Counted from the stretch's first letter, positions 1 through 9,392 are shown. The stretch is DNA of 64,000 nucleotides from Desulfonauticus submarinus (GCF_900104045.1 NZ_FNIN01000003.1:1-64000); one strand, 5' to 3'. Notes: generated by a model not told the origin, from the sequence alone. Program-made: numbers and translations.

Positions 1-317
1 TAAGAAAATGCATTGAAAAGGTAGAGGCTAAAAAAGCAAAAGATATTATGATTACTGAGTTTGTTTATTTAAAACCTACTGATCATGTTATGGAAGCTGA
101 GGCCTTGATTGTAGAAAGAGGAATTAATTCTTTGCCAGTTTTAGATGAAAACAAAAGACTGGTGGGCGAGGTCAATCGCAGAGATATTTTAGCCTACTTT
201 TCTAGTATCTGCGAGTACTGTGCCTTAAAAAATTTCCAAGCTGTGGATGTTAGTACCATTGATTGTCCTGAAAAAATTCAAGAGTGCTATGCCAAGCTAA
301 TTGCAGAAGAACAATAA
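1..317 (+). CDS. CBS-domain protein, C-terminal part (truncated by window edge)
   Basis: The reading frame is open from the first bases of the window. The residues before the first Met (position 48) end in AKDIM, typical of the start of a CBS motif, so the gene begins outside the window and the ATG at 48 is internal. The visible part is about 105 residues with a CBS-like core (thr-hydrophobic-x-glu-ala, then NSLPVLDENKRLVGEVNRRDIL). CBS pairs usually bind adenosyl ligands and regulate attached or neighbouring proteins. It ends 12 nt before the antiporter gene, and the AAAGGAGG ribosome-binding site of that gene straddles its stop, so it is probably co-transcribed. A role in controlling the transporter is an inference from position only. 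Confidence 0.75.
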   Translation, partial: RKCIEKVEAKKAKDIMITEFVYLKPTDHVMEAEALIVERGINSLPVLDENKRLVGEVNRRDILAYFSSICEYCALKNFQAVDVSTIDCPEKIQECYAKLIAEEQ

Positions 318-329
318 AGGAGGACTTTA

Positions 330-1664
330 ATGTTTTGGACAGCTACACTCATTTTTATCATTGCTTATGCAGTGATTGTCTCGGAAAAGATACATAAAAC
401 AAAGGTGGCTCTTTTTGGCGCAGCCTTAATGTTAATCTTTAAAATCCTACTACAACATGAAGCCTTTCATGACATTGAACTAGGCGTGGATTGGAATGTT
501 ATCTTTTTACTTATTTCGATGATGATTATTATTAATGTCATGACTAAAACTGGCGTCTTTCAATATGTAGCTATTAAATCTGCTAAATTTGCCAAAGGAG
601 AACCCTTTAAAATTATGGCTATTTTCGCCATTATTACTGCCATTGGCTCGGCCTTTTTAGATAATGTCACTACTGTCTTACTCCTAGCTCCGGTTACTTT
701 ACTTATTGCTGAACAATTAGAGGTTGATCCTGTTCCTTATCTTATCACTGAGGCATTAGCATCTAATATTGGAGGTACTGCAACACTTATCGGAGATCCT
801 CCTAATATCATGATCGCATCTAAAGCAGGGCTCAATTTTATGGATTTTATTATCCATCTTACTCCTGCAATTATTATCATCTTTACTGCTTGGTTAATTG
901 TTTGGAAGTTTATCTTTGCCAAAAGACTGCATGTAAAAGAAGAAAATAAAAAGAAAATTATGGCTATGAATGAAAACGAACTTATCACTGATCCTCTTCT
1001 GCTCAAAAAATCTCTCGCAATCCTAGGTTTAACCATTGTAGGCTTTATCTTGCATGGCTTCTTTCACTATGAACCAGCTACTGTAGCCCTTATGGGTGCA
1101 GCTACTTTACTCCTCATCTCTGGAGAAAATCCACATGATATTCTCGCTGAAGTAGAATGGCCTACTATCTTCTTCTTTATCGGCCTTTTTATTATCATTG
1201 GCGGTATCGTAAAAGTAGGTCTTGTAGAACTCATGTCTAAAAAAATGATCGACTTAACTAACCCTCAACCCAATAATATGCTCACACTCTCTATGGTTAT
1301 GGTCTGGTTCTCTGGAATTGCCTCTGCCATTGTAGATAATATCCCCTTTGTCGCTACCATGAACCCTCTTCTCATTGACATGGTCCACCAAGTATATGGA
1401 TTAACCTCCCAAGCTACCATGGAACATATCCAACATGCCGCCATGATGCCTGTCTGGTGGTCTCTAGCTCTTGGCGCTTGCCTCGGCGGTAACGGCTCGC
1501 CTATCGGCGCTTCCGCTAACGTCATCGTCGTCGGAATGAGCGAAAAAGCAGGTCACCCCATCTCCTTCATCAGATTCCTTAAATATGGAGCTGCTGTTAC
1601 AGCTATGTCTCTTTTACTATCCACCATTTATATTTATATACGTTACTATGTTTTAGGAATATAA
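330..1664 (+). CDS. nhaD: NhaD/ArsB-family Na+/H+ antiporter
   Basis: A 444-residue integral membrane protein of the ion transporter superfamily that contains NhaD, ArsB and CitM. It has about eleven hydrophobic segments and the duplicated architecture of the family. The first half carries SAFLDNVTTVLLLAPV followed by ASNIGGTATLIGDPPNIMI; the second half carries the matching SAIVDNIPFVATMNPL and GGNGSPIGASANVI. Those paired D-N and G-x-P motifs are the family's ion-binding hairpins. The predicted job is Na+ or Li+/H+ exchange at the inner membrane. The start has a strong AAAGGAGG site. Neighbours are a CBS protein and the Kup potassium transporter, so this looks like a cation-homeostasis cluster. 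Substrate specificity cannot be read from sequence; an organic-acid transporter is possible. Confidence 0.8.
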   Translation: MFWTATLIFIIAYAVIVSEKIHKTKVALFGAALMLIFKILLQHEAFHDIELGVDWNVIFLLISMMIIINVMTKTGVFQYVAIKSAKFAKGEPFKIMAIFAIITAIGSAFLDNVTTVLLLAPVTLLIAEQLEVDPVPYLITEALASNIGGTATLIGDPPNIMIASKAGLNFMDFIIHLTPAIIIIFTAWLIVWKFIFAKRLHVKEENKKKIMAMNENELITDPLLLKKSLAILGLTIVGFILHGFFHYEPATVALMGAATLLLISGENPHDILAEVEWPTIFFFIGLFIIIGGIVKVGLVELMSKKMIDLTNPQPNNMLTLSMVMVWFSGIASAIVDNIPFVATMNPLLIDMVHQVYGLTSQATMEHIQHAAMMPVWWSLALGACLGGNGSPIGASANVIVVGMSEKAGHPISFIRFLKYGAAVTAMSLLLSTIYIYIRYYVLGI

Positions 1665-1671
1665 TATCTTT

Positions 1672-1704
1672 TCTCTTCAGGGGACAAAAGTCCCCTGAAA
1701 GAGA
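1672..1704 (+). other. Stem-loop between nhaD and kup
   Basis: A GC-rich inverted repeat, CAGGGGAC-AAAA-GTCCCCTG, extended outward by TCTCTT against AAAGAGA with one bulge. It is followed on this strand by an A-run rather than a T-run, so it is not a classical intrinsic terminator. It ends 16 nt before the kup start codon, right beside the kup ribosome-binding region. It could protect or separate the two cistrons, or tune kup translation. Confidence 0.6.
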
Positions 1705-1720
1705 AAAAAAGGAATCTAAT

Positions 1721-3643
1721 ATGGAATCAATATTAGAAGAAGAAAGCTCTAAACAAATAGGAACACTTTTTCTTGCTTATTTGGCTATCGGTGGAATCTT
1801 AGGAGATATTGGAACTTCTCCTTTATATGTTATTTCTTTAACTTTTAAAAACTTAACTATTTCTAAAGAAAATGTAATGGGAGTATTGTCCTTAATCTTT
1901 TGGTCTTTTATGTTTCTATCGGCTAAATATGCGGGACTAGCTCTTAATTTAGATAACGATGGAGAGGGTGGGACATTTACTCTTATGCATCTTATTCAAA
2001 CAGAGGCCAATAAATTAAAAAAATCTATTCTCAGATATAAATTTACTTTTATCATAGGGTTTGCATCTATTCTCTCCATGATTTGTGGTGCACTATTACT
2101 TAGCGATGGAGTTATTACACCTTCAATTTCTGTTTTAGCAGCTGTAGAAGGCATTGAGGTAATCTATCCCCATTTAGCAGAATTTATTTTACCCATTGCC
2201 ACAATAATTTTATGTGCCCTATTTTTCCTGCAAAAACGAGGTACAGAAAAAATAGCTAAACTCTTTTCACCTATTATTATTGTCTGGTTTGTATCCATTG
2301 GGCTTGTAGGATTAAAAAATTTGGTAGAGATGCCTTGTTTATTAAAATCCATTAACCCATATTATGCGCTTCATTTTATACTATCTCATCCTTTAAGTAT
2401 AGTGTTCCCTATTTTAGGCTATGTAGTATTATGTATCACAGGTGGAGAAGCACTTTATGCAGATGAAGCCCATTATTCCAAACCAGCTATTCGCATAGCA
2501 TGGGGAGTAGCTGCTATTTGTCTCTTAATCAATTACTTAGGGCAAGGAGCTTTTATCTTAAAACATCCTCAATCTCAAAATCCATTTTTTGATATGAGTC
2601 TTCCTTTTGGGCATGCATTTTATATATATCTTTTAATCTTAGCGACCTTAGCTGCTATCATAGCCAGCCAGGCTATGATTACAGGCTCGTTTTCTACTTA
2701 TAAACAAGCAATGGAGCTCCGTATGCTTCCACGTGTAGAAATCAGAAATACTTCTCATAAAACAGCAGGGCAGATATATATTCCTACTGTAAATCGCGCC
2801 ATGTTTTTAGCCTGTCTCACTACAGTATTTATATTTAAAAAATCAGACGCCTTAGGTGATGCGTATGGCCTTGCTGTGACAGGTGCCTTTATTGGAACAA
2901 CTTTAATGATGACCATGCTTTTATTTTTAAAAAACTATCAACAACAAAAAAAGTTCTTTATGATTTTACCACTGCTTTGCATTTTTTTGATGTTTGATTC
3001 TGCTTTTTTCTTTTCTAACCTTGGAAAAATTCCAACTGGAGGATGGTTTCCTCTAATTATAGCTACTTTCTTGGTTCTGACAATGCTTGCTTGGAAACAT
3101 GGATCTTTACTTCTATATTATGCCATACCCAAAATGCCTTTAAAAAAATTTGTAAATACAATAAAAGAAGAAAAACCTCTTGTTTTAAAAGGTACAAATA
3201 TATACATGACTTTAAACCCAAATGAGGTTCCTGGATGTCTTTTAGAAGAGGTAAAAGAAGGGTGGATAAAACAGACTGTACTTTTTGTTAGTGTGCAAAA
3301 CACCCATCTTCCTTGGGGCATTCATTATGAAAAAAAATTATTAATAAAAATGAAAGATATTGAAATATATCAAATTATAATAAATAAAGGTTATATGAGG
3401 CTTTTTGTAAATGTTCCTAATATTATAAAAACCCTTGGTTTTGAAACACAACCACGACGTTTTGTATTTAGCCTTTGGAATCCAATTATTACAGAAACTA
3501 GCTGGAAAAAATTACTGCTTCAATACTTTCGATTAATTTACAAAAATACCTCTTCTTTAACTACAAGATTTGCTATCCCCACTGAAGAATTATTATATAT
3601 AGGAAAAGATATTAAATTGTCTTTCCCTAAAAATAAGAGCTAA
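1721..3643 (+). CDS. kup: Kup/HAK/KT-family potassium uptake protein
   Basis: A 640-residue protein, a normal length for Kup, the K+/H+ symporter of the inner membrane. The family signature GDIGTSPLYV is at residues 28-37, followed by about twelve hydrophobic helices. GGEALYADEAHY matches the conserved Kup segment after the fifth or sixth helix. The last 130 or so residues are hydrophilic and cytoplasmic, as in other Kup proteins. The ribosome-binding site is weak (AAAGGA). The gene follows the antiporter gene after a stem-loop. Its last 17 bases overlap the end of the convergent NuoG-like gene, and no terminator separates the two. Confidence 0.93.
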   Translation: MESILEEESSKQIGTLFLAYLAIGGILGDIGTSPLYVISLTFKNLTISKENVMGVLSLIFWSFMFLSAKYAGLALNLDNDGEGGTFTLMHLIQTEANKLKKSILRYKFTFIIGFASILSMICGALLLSDGVITPSISVLAAVEGIEVIYPHLAEFILPIATIILCALFFLQKRGTEKIAKLFSPIIIVWFVSIGLVGLKNLVEMPCLLKSINPYYALHFILSHPLSIVFPILGYVVLCITGGEALYADEAHYSKPAIRIAWGVAAICLLINYLGQGAFILKHPQSQNPFFDMSLPFGHAFYIYLLILATLAAIIASQAMITGSFSTYKQAMELRMLPRVEIRNTSHKTAGQIYIPTVNRAMFLACLTTVFIFKKSDALGDAYGLAVTGAFIGTTLMMTMLLFLKNYQQQKKFFMILPLLCIFLMFDSAFFFSNLGKIPTGGWFPLIIATFLVLTMLAWKHGSLLLYYAIPKMPLKKFVNTIKEEKPLVLKGTNIYMTLNPNEVPGCLLEEVKEGWIKQTVLFVSVQNTHLPWGIHYEKKLLIKMKDIEIYQIIINKGYMRLFVNVPNIIKTLGFETQPRRFVFSLWNPIITETSWKKLLLQYFRLIYKNTSSLTTRFAIPTEELLYIGKDIKLSFPKNKS

Positions 3644-4454
3644 TTATATCTCCAGATTCTTCTCTATCCCAATCATCAAATGCAAAAAGGGCATCTTTTG
3701 CGCCATCTTCAAACTCAGATGCCATATTTTTACGTTTACATTGGGCACACAATTTAGGATATGCCAGAACCATTTTATGGCCAAATTTTCTACGACTAAA
3801 GGCAAGATTCTTTTTGGTAGTAATAGGTGCACCACATTCCTCGCAAAAAATCAACTCATGTTCAGCAATAAGTTTAGAACCCATTTTAATTTGGCGAATA
3901 TGTTTATTATCCAGTAATTTAATATGTCCTGTAGGACAGACAGAAGCACAAGCACCACATCCCACACATGTCTCTGAAAGTTCTTCAAAAGGAGTTGTCA
4001 TATGAAAATCATAGCTTCTATCAGCCATACACAAGGCTGATACTACATGTTCAGAACACACTCTCACACATAATCCGCATCTAATACAATTATCAGCTAC
4101 AAAACATTCATATTTATGCTTTATTCCATATTGGTCTGCTAATTTTAGCAATACATCAGAAGAAGGACATCTTGTTAAAAGAAGTTCTACAATAACTCTT
4201 CTACCTTCTCGGACCAGGTCTGTATCTGTATATACCTCTAAACCGCTTTTAATGGGAAAATTACAAGCAGTAACTAACTTACTCCTACCTCTATCCTTTA
4301 CTTCTACGGTGCAAATTCTACACATTCCTTTTGGATCTACTGCTGGATGATTACAAAGGGTAGGAATATATATGTTATACCTTTTAGCTACATCTAAAAT
4401 ATACTCTCCTTCTCTACCTTCAACTTCTATATTATCAATTTTAAAATTTATCAT
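3627..4454 (-). CDS. NuoG/HydA-N-like Fe-S subunit (2Fe-2S plus two 4Fe-4S) of an NADH-linked complex
   Basis: A 275-residue electron-transfer subunit. The N-terminal plant-type 2Fe-2S domain has Cys34, Cys45, Cys48 and Cys64. Two 4Fe-4S motifs follow at Cys123/126/129/133 and Cys163/166/169/173. The His-Cys3 site found between these domains in NuoG and HydA is not recognisable: only Cys96 remains. After the clusters, a CxxC pair at 204/207 and another at 236/239 form a probable zinc ribbon, which HoxU and NuoG normally lack. No H-cluster domain follows, so this is not a hydrogenase large subunit. It is the last gene of the four-gene redox operon and probably passes electrons between the NuoF-like subunit and a catalytic subunit encoded elsewhere. 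Confidence 0.8.
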   Translation of the reverse strand: MINFKIDNIEVEGREGEYILDVAKRYNIYIPTLCNHPAVDPKGMCRICTVEVKDRGRSKLVTACNFPIKSGLEVYTDTDLVREGRRVIVELLLTRCPSSDVLLKLADQYGIKHKYECFVADNCIRCGLCVRVCSEHVVSALCMADRSYDFHMTTPFEELSETCVGCGACASVCPTGHIKLLDNKHIRQIKMGSKLIAEHELIFCEECGAPITTKKNLAFSRRKFGHKMVLAYPKLCAQCKRKNMASEFEDGAKDALFAFDDWDREESGDIISSYF

Positions 4455-4467
4455 TTTAAACTCCTAC

Positions 4468-6333
4468 CTAATTGGAATTACCTGGCATTGGATGAATACT
4501 ATCAAAATTACAAGTACGATAACATTCCCCACATTTAATACACAAAGAAGTATCAAGTATATGTGGTTGTTTTTTTTCACCTTTAATTGCATCAACAGGA
4601 CACTTTCTAGCACATATACCACACCCAACACACTTAGTTTCATCAATTTTAAACTGAAAGAGTTCTTTACAAACCCCAGACCGACAAAATTTATTTTCTA
4701 TATGTTCTAAATATTCATCCTCAAAATACTTCAAAGTGCTCAGTACAGGGTTAGGAGCAGACTTTCCAAGACCACATAAAGAAAATCCTTGCATTACCTT
4801 TCCTAAACTTTTTAATTTTTCTATATCTTCTTTATTGCCTTTACCTTTAGTAATTCTATCCAAAATCTCTTCCATTTGCACTAATCCCTCTCGACAAGGT
4901 ACACATTGCCCACAGGACTCTTCCACTAGAAAATGAACAAAATACCTAGCAACATCTACCATACAATTAGTTTGATCCATTACTATCATTCCACCAGACC
5001 CCATAATAGAACCAAGTTCGCTTAAACGCTCAAAGTCCACAGGCTCTTCTAAATATTTAGCAGGGATACAACCTCCAGAAGGTCCACCTGTTTGTACTGC
5101 TTTAAGTTTTCTATTTTTAGGAGTACCTCCTCCTATCTCATAAATAATAGTCTTCAAAGAAGTTCCCATAGGAACTTCTACTAATCCTACATTATTAACA
5201 GAACCTGTTAAGGCAAAAACTTTTGTGCCCTTTGATTTTTCTGTACCTAAATTAGCAAACCATTCCCACCCATTTACTATAATATCTGGAACATTAGCAT
5301 AGGTCTCTACATTATTTAAATTAGAAGGAGAGTTACGAAATCCCTTTTCCACAGAACGAATATATTTGGCCCTTGGTCTTCCAACCCTTCCTTCTAAAGA
5401 AGCCATTAGAGCTGTTGATTCTCCGCAAACAAAAGCTCCTGCCCCTGTGGAAATTTTCAAATCAAAAGAAAATTCTGTACCTAAAATATTTTTGCCTAAT
5501 AAACCTAAGGATCTTGCTTGTTCTATAGCTCTAGTAAGAGTTTTCACAGCAAGAGGATATTCAAACCTCACATAAATATATCCTTGCTTTGCTCCTATAG
5601 CATAAGCAGCTATCAACATTCCTTCTAAAACTCTATGAGGATCTCCTTCTAAAATAGAACGATCCATAAACGCACCAGGATCTCCTTCATCAGCATTACA
5701 AATAACATATCTTTCACCTTCATAAGAAGCACAATATTGCCATTTTAATCCTGTTGGAAATCCTGCTCCACCAAGACCCCTCAGACCTGATTTTTTTACT
5801 TCTTCAATAACCTCTGCAGGAGTCAAAGAACTTAAAACTTTTACTAAACCTTGATAAGATCCATGCAAAATAGCTTCATCTATCTCAAAAGGATCAATCT
5901 CTCCAATATTTTTTAAAACGCGTCTTGTTTGCCTAGAATAAAAAGGTATTTCATGAGCTTTAGGAATTCTCTTTTTGCTCCTAGCATCTTTGTAAAGTAA
6001 AGAGGGAATAAGCTCTCCCTTTTTAATAGTTTTCTCTATAATTTCATCAACATCCTTTAATTTTACTCTTTGATAATAAATATCTTCTGGAAATAAAATA
6101 ACTAATGGCCCTCTCGAACAGAAACCATGACATCCTGTAGCCTTAATCTGAGGTTTCACCTTTATATCTAAACCACTTTGTTTAATTTTTTTCTTAAAAG
6201 CCTCTAATACTTCGACACTTCCACTAGCTTGACATCCCGTTCCACAACAAATGGTAATAAGTGAACTTGTATTATCATTCTCACTCTTTAATTTTTGATA
6301 ATATTCTTTAAACTTATCAATTGAACTTAACAT
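4468..6333 (-). CDS. NuoF/HydB/HndC-type NADH-binding flavoprotein subunit
   Basis: A 621-residue subunit with the long HydB-type layout. The N-terminal thioredoxin-like 2Fe-2S domain uses Cys29/30, Cys34, Cys68 and Cys72. The FMN/NADH-binding core has GLGGAGFPTGLKW around 187-199. A 4Fe-4S site is formed by Cys474/477/480 and Cys520. The C-terminal two-cluster ferredoxin domain has Cys568/571/574/578 and Cys598/601/604/608. Plain respiratory NuoF lacks both the first and the last domain. Their presence is typical of NAD(P)-reducing and electron-bifurcating hydrogenases and formate dehydrogenases (HydB, HndC, HylB). The function is NADH oxidation or NAD+ reduction through FMN. The ribosome-binding site AAGGGGA is good and the gap to the upstream gene is 2 nt. 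Whether the enzyme bifurcates electrons is inference. Confidence 0.9.
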   Translation of the reverse strand: MLSSIDKFKEYYQKLKSENDNTSSLITICCGTGCQASGSVEVLEAFKKKIKQSGLDIKVKPQIKATGCHGFCSRGPLVILFPEDIYYQRVKLKDVDEIIEKTIKKGELIPSLLYKDARSKKRIPKAHEIPFYSRQTRRVLKNIGEIDPFEIDEAILHGSYQGLVKVLSSLTPAEVIEEVKKSGLRGLGGAGFPTGLKWQYCASYEGERYVICNADEGDPGAFMDRSILEGDPHRVLEGMLIAAYAIGAKQGYIYVRFEYPLAVKTLTRAIEQARSLGLLGKNILGTEFSFDLKISTGAGAFVCGESTALMASLEGRVGRPRAKYIRSVEKGFRNSPSNLNNVETYANVPDIIVNGWEWFANLGTEKSKGTKVFALTGSVNNVGLVEVPMGTSLKTIIYEIGGGTPKNRKLKAVQTGGPSGGCIPAKYLEEPVDFERLSELGSIMGSGGMIVMDQTNCMVDVARYFVHFLVEESCGQCVPCREGLVQMEEILDRITKGKGNKEDIEKLKSLGKVMQGFSLCGLGKSAPNPVLSTLKYFEDEYLEHIENKFCRSGVCKELFQFKIDETKCVGCGICARKCPVDAIKGEKKQPHILDTSLCIKCGECYRTCNFDSIHPMPGNSN

Positions 6334-6335
6334 AA

Positions 6336-6830
6336 TTATTCCCCTTGGGACAATTCTTGTATCACTTTATTTAATTCATTTTGATTAGTATTTGGGTAAT
6401 ACTTTCCATCAACTACAGACACCATTGCTAAAGCACATGCTCCCACGCAATTAACCGTCTCAATTGTAAAATTTCCATCCTCTGTTGTTTCTCCTGGAGA
6501 AATATTCAAATCTTTACATATATTTTTTACTACCTTGTCACTACCTTTTAAATGACAAGCTGTTCCCGTACAAATTTGAATTATATGCTTTCCTCTTGGT
6601 TTTAAACTAAATGAAGAATAAAAAGTAACTACTTCATAAATATGAGAAATTGGTAAGTTTAATTTTTTAGAGACATAAAGCAATGCATCCTTTGGCAGGA
6701 AATTATATTCTTTTTGTATAGATTGTAAAATCATTATAAGATTTTCTACATTACATTTATATTCAACATCTATAATATTGTCTAGAATCTTAAAATCTAT
6801 TTCTATTTTTTTACATTTGCAATTGCCCAT
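6336..6830 (-). CDS. NuoE/HydC/HndA-type 2Fe-2S subunit
   Basis: A 164-residue thioredoxin-like 2Fe-2S protein, the usual partner of the NuoF-like subunit. The cluster ligands are CTGTACHLKG (C-x4-C) and CVGACALAM (C-x3-C). The helical N-terminal part (LQSIQKEYNFLPKDALLYVSKKLNLP) matches the conserved region of NuoE and HydC. It lies 1 nt after the ferredoxin gene and 2 nt before the NuoF-like gene, so translation is probably coupled. Its role is to extend the electron chain beside FMN in the NADH module. Confidence 0.9.
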   Translation of the reverse strand: MGNCKCKKIEIDFKILDNIIDVEYKCNVENLIMILQSIQKEYNFLPKDALLYVSKKLNLPISHIYEVVTFYSSFSLKPRGKHIIQICTGTACHLKGSDKVVKNICKDLNISPGETTEDGNFTIETVNCVGACALAMVSVVDGKYYPNTNQNELNKVIQELSQGE

Positions 6831-6831
6831 A

Positions 6832-7350
6832 CTATCTCCTTTCTAACATAGAAAGAGGTTCTTGAACAACCTGTAAATCATATAATTTGGTATTTATCTC
6901 TTCTAAAGTTCCAAAGTGTAAACAACCTGTGGTACAATTTTCTACACATACAGGCTGCAATCCCTGCTCCAGTCTATCCACACAAAAATCACATTTAACT
7001 ACAGTATTAGTAGTTGGATCCCATTGAGGCGCTCCAAAAGGACATGCAACTATACAACTCTTACACCCAATACACAGAGACCTATCCAAAGAGACTATGC
7101 CGTCCTTTTCTCTTCTAGCTAAAGCACCTGTAGGACATGCCTTTACACACCAAGGATTATCGCATTGAAAACAAGAAAGAAAAATATTTGCTACTTTTAC
7201 TTTTCCCTGAATTATTTTTGGTCCAAAAGTAAAAATCTGACAAGGCTTGGGAATAGGGCTAGTCAACTGTTTGTTTTGCTTACAATGAACCTGACAACTC
7301 AAACACCCTATACATTTAGAACGATCATGAAAAAGATAATACTTACTCAT
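6832..7350 (-). CDS. Four-cluster ferredoxin, HycB/CooF/FdhB-like
   Basis: A 172-residue protein with sixteen ligand cysteines for four 4Fe-4S clusters: 13/16/19/23, 60/63/68/72, 93/96/99/103 and 120/123/135/139. This pattern is that of electron-transfer subunits of formate dehydrogenases, hydrogenases and molybdopterin oxidoreductases (HycB, HydN, CooF, FdhB, DmsB). It is the first gene of the redox operon, downstream of a strong promoter, with GGTGGAGGGGAG as ribosome-binding site. It probably links a separately encoded catalytic subunit to the NuoEFG-like module. SelB lies just upstream, which makes a selenocysteine formate dehydrogenase a reasonable guess for that partner. Confidence 0.85.
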   Translation of the reverse strand: MSKYYLFHDRSKCIGCLSCQVHCKQNKQLTSPIPKPCQIFTFGPKIIQGKVKVANIFLSCFQCDNPWCVKACPTGALARREKDGIVSLDRSLCIGCKSCIVACPFGAPQWDPTTNTVVKCDFCVDRLEQGLQPVCVENCTTGCLHFGTLEEINTKLYDLQVVQEPLSMLERR

Positions 7351-7383
7351 CTCCCCTCCACCTTTTTTTGATTTTGGGGTAAT

Positions 7384-7411
7384 ATTATTCCATATTTTTT
7401 TTTGCTGTCAA
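7384..7411 (-). promoter_or_regulatory. Sigma-70-type promoter for the NADH-module operon
   Basis: Read on the minus strand, there is a perfect -35 TTGACA (7406-7411), a 16-nt spacer and a -10 AATAAT (7384-7389). Transcription would start near 7377, about 27 nt before the ferredoxin start codon. This makes the ferredoxin-nuoEFG unit separable from selB upstream. Confidence 0.65.
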
Positions 7412-7469
7412 TTAAAAGGAAAGATTTGTCAGGTTAACGTTATCTATTTTCCATAAACGGTTGTTAGAC

Positions 7470-9377
7470 TCAACTTTTTTTCCTAAGAACCCGTTTATCA
7501 CCTATTCTCATGGTTATTTTTTGGCGATCAAAATACTCTAAAAGGGGAATAGTATACTTCCGAGACAAGCCAGTAATAGATTTAAAATCAGCAAGAGTCA
7601 TTTCCTGTTGTTTGGCAAAAAAATCTAAAAGCAACTGCTTAAGTTTTTCTGCTATTGAAACTGCATAATAAAAGTTATTATTTATTTTAACTATTTTCTT
7701 TTCTTTCTCTAAAAGAGCTAAAATTTCATTTAATTCCTTAGTATCTAGCTTAAATTTATCCTTAATTTCTTTAAAATTGGGAGGATTAAAGCCAGATGTT
7801 TCTATTATCTTAAATATTCTCTCTAATAAATCTCTCTTTTCACCTTTTACTTTTACTTTATGTGAAAACAATTTAATAAATTTATTTTCTATCTTTATCT
7901 TATTTTCTTTTGTTAATTTATCTATCAGAAAATTAACTAATTTATCAGAATAATTTTTACCCCAACTTGAAAGAAGTTGACTCCTAGTTATACCTTCTAA
8001 CAATTCATTTTTACTATGAAATTGAGTTAAAAAATCTAATAAACTGTTGCTTAATTTTTCTACTACTCTTTTTCCTACATACAATTTTATATCTTTTTCC
8101 ACCAGAAAAACTTCCTGTTTAGAGCTTAAAATTTGTAGCTCCTTTTGCAAATCTTTACTTCTCAAATTAGTTAAAATTAAAAGTTGATCAAAATTAAGTC
8201 CTTTTATTCCCTGTCTATTTAAAACATTTAAAATGAGCTGACTAGCATTAAGATTAACTAGATTTTTAAAATATTTTATTTCTGGTGAACGTCTTTTTAA
8301 AGATACAGACATAGGATCTAAAACAATACCACCACCAATAGTTCGCAAAGGGGAAAATGAACGAATAACAAACCTATCTTGAAATACCCCCACCATTGGT
8401 TCAGGAAATCTGACTTGTGCAAGCGCTTTTTCTCCTGGCTTTAACTCATCTCTATCCAAAAGATAAATTCTAGCTAAAATTTCTTTTGAACCATGATGAA
8501 AATGAATTTCTGTTCTATGTTTAAGTGGTTTAGCCGCGGTGGAAAGACAATGCAATTCAATTGTCCACACTTTAGAAGGAAACAATGTTCCTGGTCTTGC
8601 TAAAACATTTCCTCTGTCTATCTTTTCTTTTTCTATACCTTGAAGATTTAAGGCTGTTCTTTCTCCTGCCTGAGCAACTTCTTTACTTTCAGAATGTACT
8701 TGAACACTTCTAACTTTTGCTAAAATACCTTTTGGATATATTTCTATATCTTCTCCTGTTTTAATTTTTCCTGAAATTGTAGTCCCAGTAATAACAGTTC
8801 CATGTCCATGTAAGGTGAATACTCTATCTACAGGCAACCTAAAAACATCAAAAATTCTATTTTTCCTTATCTTTTGAACCTGTTCTAAAATAACTTGTTG
8901 CAACTCTTGCAAACCTTTTCCAGTATGAGAAGAAACAGACACAATTGGAGCATCTCTTAAAAATGTATTCTTTAAATACTCTTGCACTTCTTCTTTAACT
9001 AAAGTTAACCATTCCTCATCTACCATATCCACTTTGGTTAATACGACCAGCCCTCTGTTAATTCCTAAAAGCGAACATATTTCTAAATGTTCCTCTGTTT
9101 GGGGCATAATTCCTTCATCTGCAGCTACCACCAAAAGAACAAAATCAATACCAGCCGCTCCTGCAACCATATTCTTAACAAACTTCTCATGTCCAGGAAC
9201 GTCTACAATACTAACCCTTGTTCCATCTGGTAAATCCAAGTACGCAAAACCCAATTCAATAGTTATTCCTCGCTTTTTTTCTTCTGCCAATCTATCACAA
9301 TCTATCCCTGTTAACGCCTTGATAAGGGTAGTTTTGCCATGATCAATATGACCAGCAGTTCCCATAACTATTGGCAT
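7470..9377 (-). CDS. selB: Selenocysteine-specific elongation factor SelB
   Basis: A 635-residue GTPase that brings Sec-tRNA to UGA codons marked by a SECIS hairpin. The EF-Tu-like part has P-loop [10 protein letters not shown] (residues 9-18), [15 protein letters not shown] and TKVD. Beta-barrel domains follow, then a lysine-rich C-terminal half with tandem winged helices that bind SECIS RNA in this family. The start has a clear AGGAG site. It is preceded by a small hypothetical gene (16-nt gap) and followed by the redox operon. No selA, selD or tRNA-Sec is in the window, and I found no gene here with an in-frame UGA, so the selenoprotein targets lie elsewhere. Confidence 0.93.
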   Translation of the reverse strand: MPIVMGTAGHIDHGKTTLIKALTGIDCDRLAEEKKRGITIELGFAYLDLPDGTRVSIVDVPGHEKFVKNMVAGAAGIDFVLLVVAADEGIMPQTEEHLEICSLLGINRGLVVLTKVDMVDEEWLTLVKEEVQEYLKNTFLRDAPIVSVSSHTGKGLQELQQVILEQVQKIRKNRIFDVFRLPVDRVFTLHGHGTVITGTTISGKIKTGEDIEIYPKGILAKVRSVQVHSESKEVAQAGERTALNLQGIEKEKIDRGNVLARPGTLFPSKVWTIELHCLSTAAKPLKHRTEIHFHHGSKEILARIYLLDRDELKPGEKALAQVRFPEPMVGVFQDRFVIRSFSPLRTIGGGIVLDPMSVSLKRRSPEIKYFKNLVNLNASQLILNVLNRQGIKGLNFDQLLILTNLRSKDLQKELQILSSKQEVFLVEKDIKLYVGKRVVEKLSNSLLDFLTQFHSKNELLEGITRSQLLSSWGKNYSDKLVNFLIDKLTKENKIKIENKFIKLFSHKVKVKGEKRDLLERIFKIIETSGFNPPNFKEIKDKFKLDTKELNEILALLEKEKKIVKINNNFYYAVSIAEKLKQLLLDFFAKQQEMTLADFKSITGLSRKYTIPLLEYFDRQKITMRIGDKRVLRKKS

Positions 9378-9392
9378 AAAAAACTCCTTTTA

